Source of the DNA: Kordia sp039026955
GTDB lineage: Bacteria > Bacteroidota > Bacteroidia > Flavobacteriales > Flavobacteriaceae
Assembly: GCA_039026955.1 (NCBI GenBank)
Contig: JBCCLH010000010.1
Location: forward strand, 62,001 to 126,000
DNA length: 64,000 nucleotides
Direction: 5' to 3'
The position numbers were made by a program, and so were the translations under genes. The notes beneath the pieces are model-generated. The model was not told the origin of the DNA. It did no database searches and saw only the letters and a list, made by a program, of their open reading frames with translations. This document shows, in pieces, positions 61,798 through 64,000 of the stretch; within the stretch, counting starts at the first letter, position 1, and each line of letters starts with the position of its first letter.

Positions 61798-62051
61798 CTA
61801 AATTTAACGTAAGTTCGACATAAGAAATCATCAGATTACTCATAATTCACTGAAAAACAAACATTTGTCAGTTCGAGCATTATCGTAGATACCGAGCGAA
61901 GCTCATGAGAACACTATAAAAGTTAAAATTTCGATTGAATCTCGTGAGCTTCGCTCGGTGCTTTCAGCAATGCTCGATTTGACAATTTCTGTAAGTCATT
62001 AACTACTATACATTTAACGGAATAGTTATATCAAACTCACGTTAAATTTAG
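61798..62051. mobile_element. MITE-like element with nested inverted repeats
   Basis: Three nested shells of inverted repeats are visible in 254 bp. The outer 21-bp ends (CTAAATTTAACGTAAGTTCG at 61798; mirrored at 62031-62051) have two mismatches. The middle arms TTGTCAGTTCGAGCATT (61865-61881) and AATGCTCGATTTGACAA (61969-61985) have two. The inner arms ACCGAGCGAAGCTCATGAGA (61891-61910) and its partner at 61940-61959 have one. There is no coding frame. The layout fits a miniature inverted-repeat transposable element able to fold into a long hairpin. Target duplication is not clear. Confidence 0.65.
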
Positions 62052-62103
62052 TATCATTGTTTATTCATTTATTCCCTTTACTAATCTCTAGAAACTATTG
62101 CAC

Positions 62104-63810
62104 ATGGCCCGATTTATTTATGTTTTTCTTTCTTTAAGTCTGTTTAGCATGTTACTTTTTGGACAGCAATCCACACAGACTACAGATTCGTTATCGCATC
62201 TTTCTATAAAGCAATTAAATACACGCTACACTGAAAGTTCCTCCACCAAAGAGGGAATGTTATATGCTGATGCCATCATACAAAAAGGAAGAACTGCAAA
62301 AGACTTAAAACTAGTTGCCATTGGATATTACAAAAAAGCTCGAAAAGCTAGTGATGAAGATGATCCCAATACCATTCCGTATATCAATCAAGCAATTGCC
62401 ATTGCAAAAGATTCCTTACGTCATGATTCTTTAGCACAACGATGTTTCAATTTAAAAGGAATTATTCTATACGATTGGGGAAATTATAAAAGTGCGTTAG
62501 ATAATTATTTGATCGCGTATGCATATCACTCAACAGTAAAAGATGAAAGCATGCGTTTATCAATTCAGGATAACATTGCATTCTTAAAAATTGCTGTGGG
62601 CGATTATGACGAAAGCTTGAAAATTTTAAAACAAAACAATACCATTTACAGAGATTCAACGCATCAATTGCATGATAAGGATAGTCATCTAATTTCCTTA
62701 ACGGCTATTACCGACGCCTATCTTAAAAAATTTATAGATAAGGAACCTAAAGACACAAAACTATTAGATTCTGCTACTTTTTACAATAGCATTGGGCTTC
62801 AAAAAAGTAAGAGGTACAATAACGAGTTTATGCAGAATTATTTTCAGATTTTTAATGCCATTATTCTGTATGAGCGAAAAGATTTTCACAGTACAATAGA
62901 AGCACTGAACGCTATTAAAAAAGAGACCAAAAGATTGCAATTAACACACAATTACAGCACGATTGATTTTTATTTAGGAAAAGCATATTACGGTTTAGAA
63001 CAATATGATAAAGCTGAATTTCACTTAAAAAAAACAGATTCTTTGTCCTTAAAAAAGAGCTTTAACTATTCTATTTTACAAGAAACTTACTTATTACTAT
63101 CACAATTAGCTTTTAAAAAGAAAGATATCGTTGCGTATAAAAAGTATGTGGATTTATCTCATGAAAATGATAAAAGAAATGATAAAATGGACATCGCGAT
63201 TCGAAATAAATACAATGAAAAATTCAAAATAGAACCGCTGGAATCCTTGAATGAAAAGCTATCTTCTTCTAACAAATTGCAAAAAATCATTCTCGGCATT
63301 ACACTTCTACTCATTGGTCTTTTAATATATATGCTTCACAGATATAAAAGGAAGCAAAAAGAAAATAGACTTGCGTTTGAAAATGTACTACAACAGATGG
63401 AAGCTTCCAGAAAGTCAACCGTAAAAGCAACTCAAAAAATAAAGATTGATGACGAGAAAATCACTCAAATTTTACAGGATCTCGCCAAGTTTGAAAAGAA
63501 AAACCTATTTCTAAGAATAGATTGCAATTTGGATTATGTAGCTAAAAAAACAAAAACGAATAAAGCGTATTTGTCAAAAGTAATTCACACACACAAGCAA
63601 CAGACATTTATAGAATATATTACCAAATTACGTATTGATTATGCATTAAATCGTTTAAAAAATGATGCTGTGTTTAGAACTTATGATATCAAATCCATCG
63701 CTGCTGAATTGGGTTATAAATCTCCAAATTCTTTCTCGAAAGCTTTTAAAATTAGAACTGGAATGAATCCTTCATATTACATCAAAAACCTAGATAAAAT
63801 GGACGATTGA
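62104..63810 (+). CDS. TPR-containing membrane-bound AraC-type regulator
   Basis: I start at the ATG at 62104 (568 residues, MARFIYVFLSLSLFSMLLFG, a signal peptide); a TTG at 62098 is possible. TPR-like repeats fill about residues 60-370 (CFNLKGIILYDWGNYKSALD), one helix crosses the membrane at about 396-412 (IILGITLLLIGLLIYML), and an AraC-type double HTH ends the protein (KTKTNKAYLSKVIHTHKQQT, FIEYITKLRIDYALNRL, SIAAELGYKSPNSFSKAFK). It senses a periplasmic signal and binds DNA directly. It lies 98 bases before a RiPP precursor gene on the same strand. Confidence 0.93.
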   Translation: MARFIYVFLSLSLFSMLLFGQQSTQTTDSLSHLSIKQLNTRYTESSSTKEGMLYADAIIQKGRTAKDLKLVAIGYYKKARKASDEDDPNTIPYINQAIAIAKDSLRHDSLAQRCFNLKGIILYDWGNYKSALDNYLIAYAYHSTVKDESMRLSIQDNIAFLKIAVGDYDESLKILKQNNTIYRDSTHQLHDKDSHLISLTAITDAYLKKFIDKEPKDTKLLDSATFYNSIGLQKSKRYNNEFMQNYFQIFNAIILYERKDFHSTIEALNAIKKETKRLQLTHNYSTIDFYLGKAYYGLEQYDKAEFHLKKTDSLSLKKSFNYSILQETYLLLSQLAFKKKDIVAYKKYVDLSHENDKRNDKMDIAIRNKYNEKFKIEPLESLNEKLSSSNKLQKIILGITLLLIGLLIYMLHRYKRKQKENRLAFENVLQQMEASRKSTVKATQKIKIDDEKITQILQDLAKFEKKNLFLRIDCNLDYVAKKTKTNKAYLSKVIHTHKQQTFIEYITKLRIDYALNRLKNDAVFRTYDIKSIAAELGYKSPNSFSKAFKIRTGMNPSYYIKNLDKMDD

Positions 63811-63908
63811 CTTATCAAAAAGCAATCACAAATTCGATAATTTAATGCAATTCTATTTTTATATACACGCGAATTTGACTAAGTTTTGAAAACTCAATTT
63901 AAAAAGTA

Positions 63909-64000
63909 ATGAAAAAAAAGCAACAAAAATTATCCCTTAAAAAACTTAAAATTTCAGCTGTCTCTCAAATCAACTCAGTAAGAGGTGGAGACACCGCACG
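63909..64000 (+). CDS. GG-leader RiPP precursor, cut by the window end
   Basis: Thirty residues are visible: MKKKQQKLSLKKLKISAVSQ then INSVRGGDTA. The LSLKKLKIS...INSVRGG pattern is the same class of leader as the lanthipeptide-type precursor at 24868-25089 (LQLNKTPISKLDGAKGG). The core is outside the window, so its Cys content and class are unknown. It lies 98 bases after the TPR-AraC regulator on the same strand. Biosynthetic genes may follow beyond the edge. Confidence 0.7.
   Translation, partial: MKKKQQKLSLKKLKISAVSQINSVRGGDTA

Overview
The window is chromosomal DNA of a low-GC member of the Bacteroidota, almost certainly a marine-type Flavobacteriaceae. The evidence is a type IX secretion sorting tail (end of the 46152-47543 product), TAnnTTTG-type promoters (58102, 59409, 54238), the dapF-GNAT-MltG-like gene order, monomeric isocitrate dehydrogenase, the long glyceraldehyde-3-phosphate dehydrogenase, scarce Shine-Dalgarno sites with several TTG starts, and class I lanthipeptide-type leaders ending in GG. 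The genus Kordia is a guess from the leaders and gene style, not something shown by the sequence. There are no rRNA genes, CRISPR arrays or transposase genes, and I recognised no tRNA.

Layout. 1-10.5 kb: end of an unknown gene, an operon DUF6913-like/dapA/Kir potassium channel, a split UshA-type nucleotidase, four related polytopic membrane proteins around a DoxX gene, and ligA. 10.6-24.7 kb: a compact N-glycan catabolic locus with a FucP-type sugar importer, glycosylasparaginase, GH92 alpha-mannosidase, GH20 hexosaminidase, a CutC protein, a PNGase F-like amidase and a GH2 beta-mannosidase. Together these enzymes can cut the glycan from Asn, trim alpha-mannose, split Man-beta-GlcNAc, release GlcNAc and split GlcNAc-Asn. 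All five enzymes carry lipoprotein-type signals, and no SusC/SusD pair is present.

24.8-32.3 kb: a class I lanthipeptide-type precursor facing two tandem TPR/LytS-type histidine kinases whose kinase halves are nearly identical, followed by five tandem paralogous small secreted proteins. A 162-bp element with 23-bp inverted ends lies between the kinases. 32.3-41.7 kb: housekeeping and small-enzyme genes (LOG, prmC, GNAT, pentapeptide protein, LEA-2, ribD, HAD, EamA, AlkB-like, YigZ). 41.7-43.5 kb: a minus-strand accessory island with a GNAT-like/HTH gene pair, a small GG peptide and two small unknown genes. 43.6-58.5 kb: thioesterase, dnaA, protein tyrosine phosphatase, a T9SS-exported glucose/sorbosone dehydrogenase, a methyltransferase, a cell-wall block with a truncated MltG-like gene, dapF, an HtrA protease, gap, trmD and rplS. 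59.4-64 kb: icd, a second miniature inverted-repeat element, a TPR-AraC membrane regulator and the start of a second GG-leader precursor cut by the window end.

The long intergenic regions (4.7-5.2, 11.9-12.6, 34.0-34.8, 35.2-36.0 and 57.3-58.1 kb) are not random. The first four are built from the same short low-complexity words in the same order, sometimes in several cycles. The fifth holds three tandem copies of a 172-bp unit plus reversed words of the same kind. Two of them begin with GGGTTTT heptamer arrays placed directly against start codons.

All functional statements come from reading motifs by eye. No database search was run.
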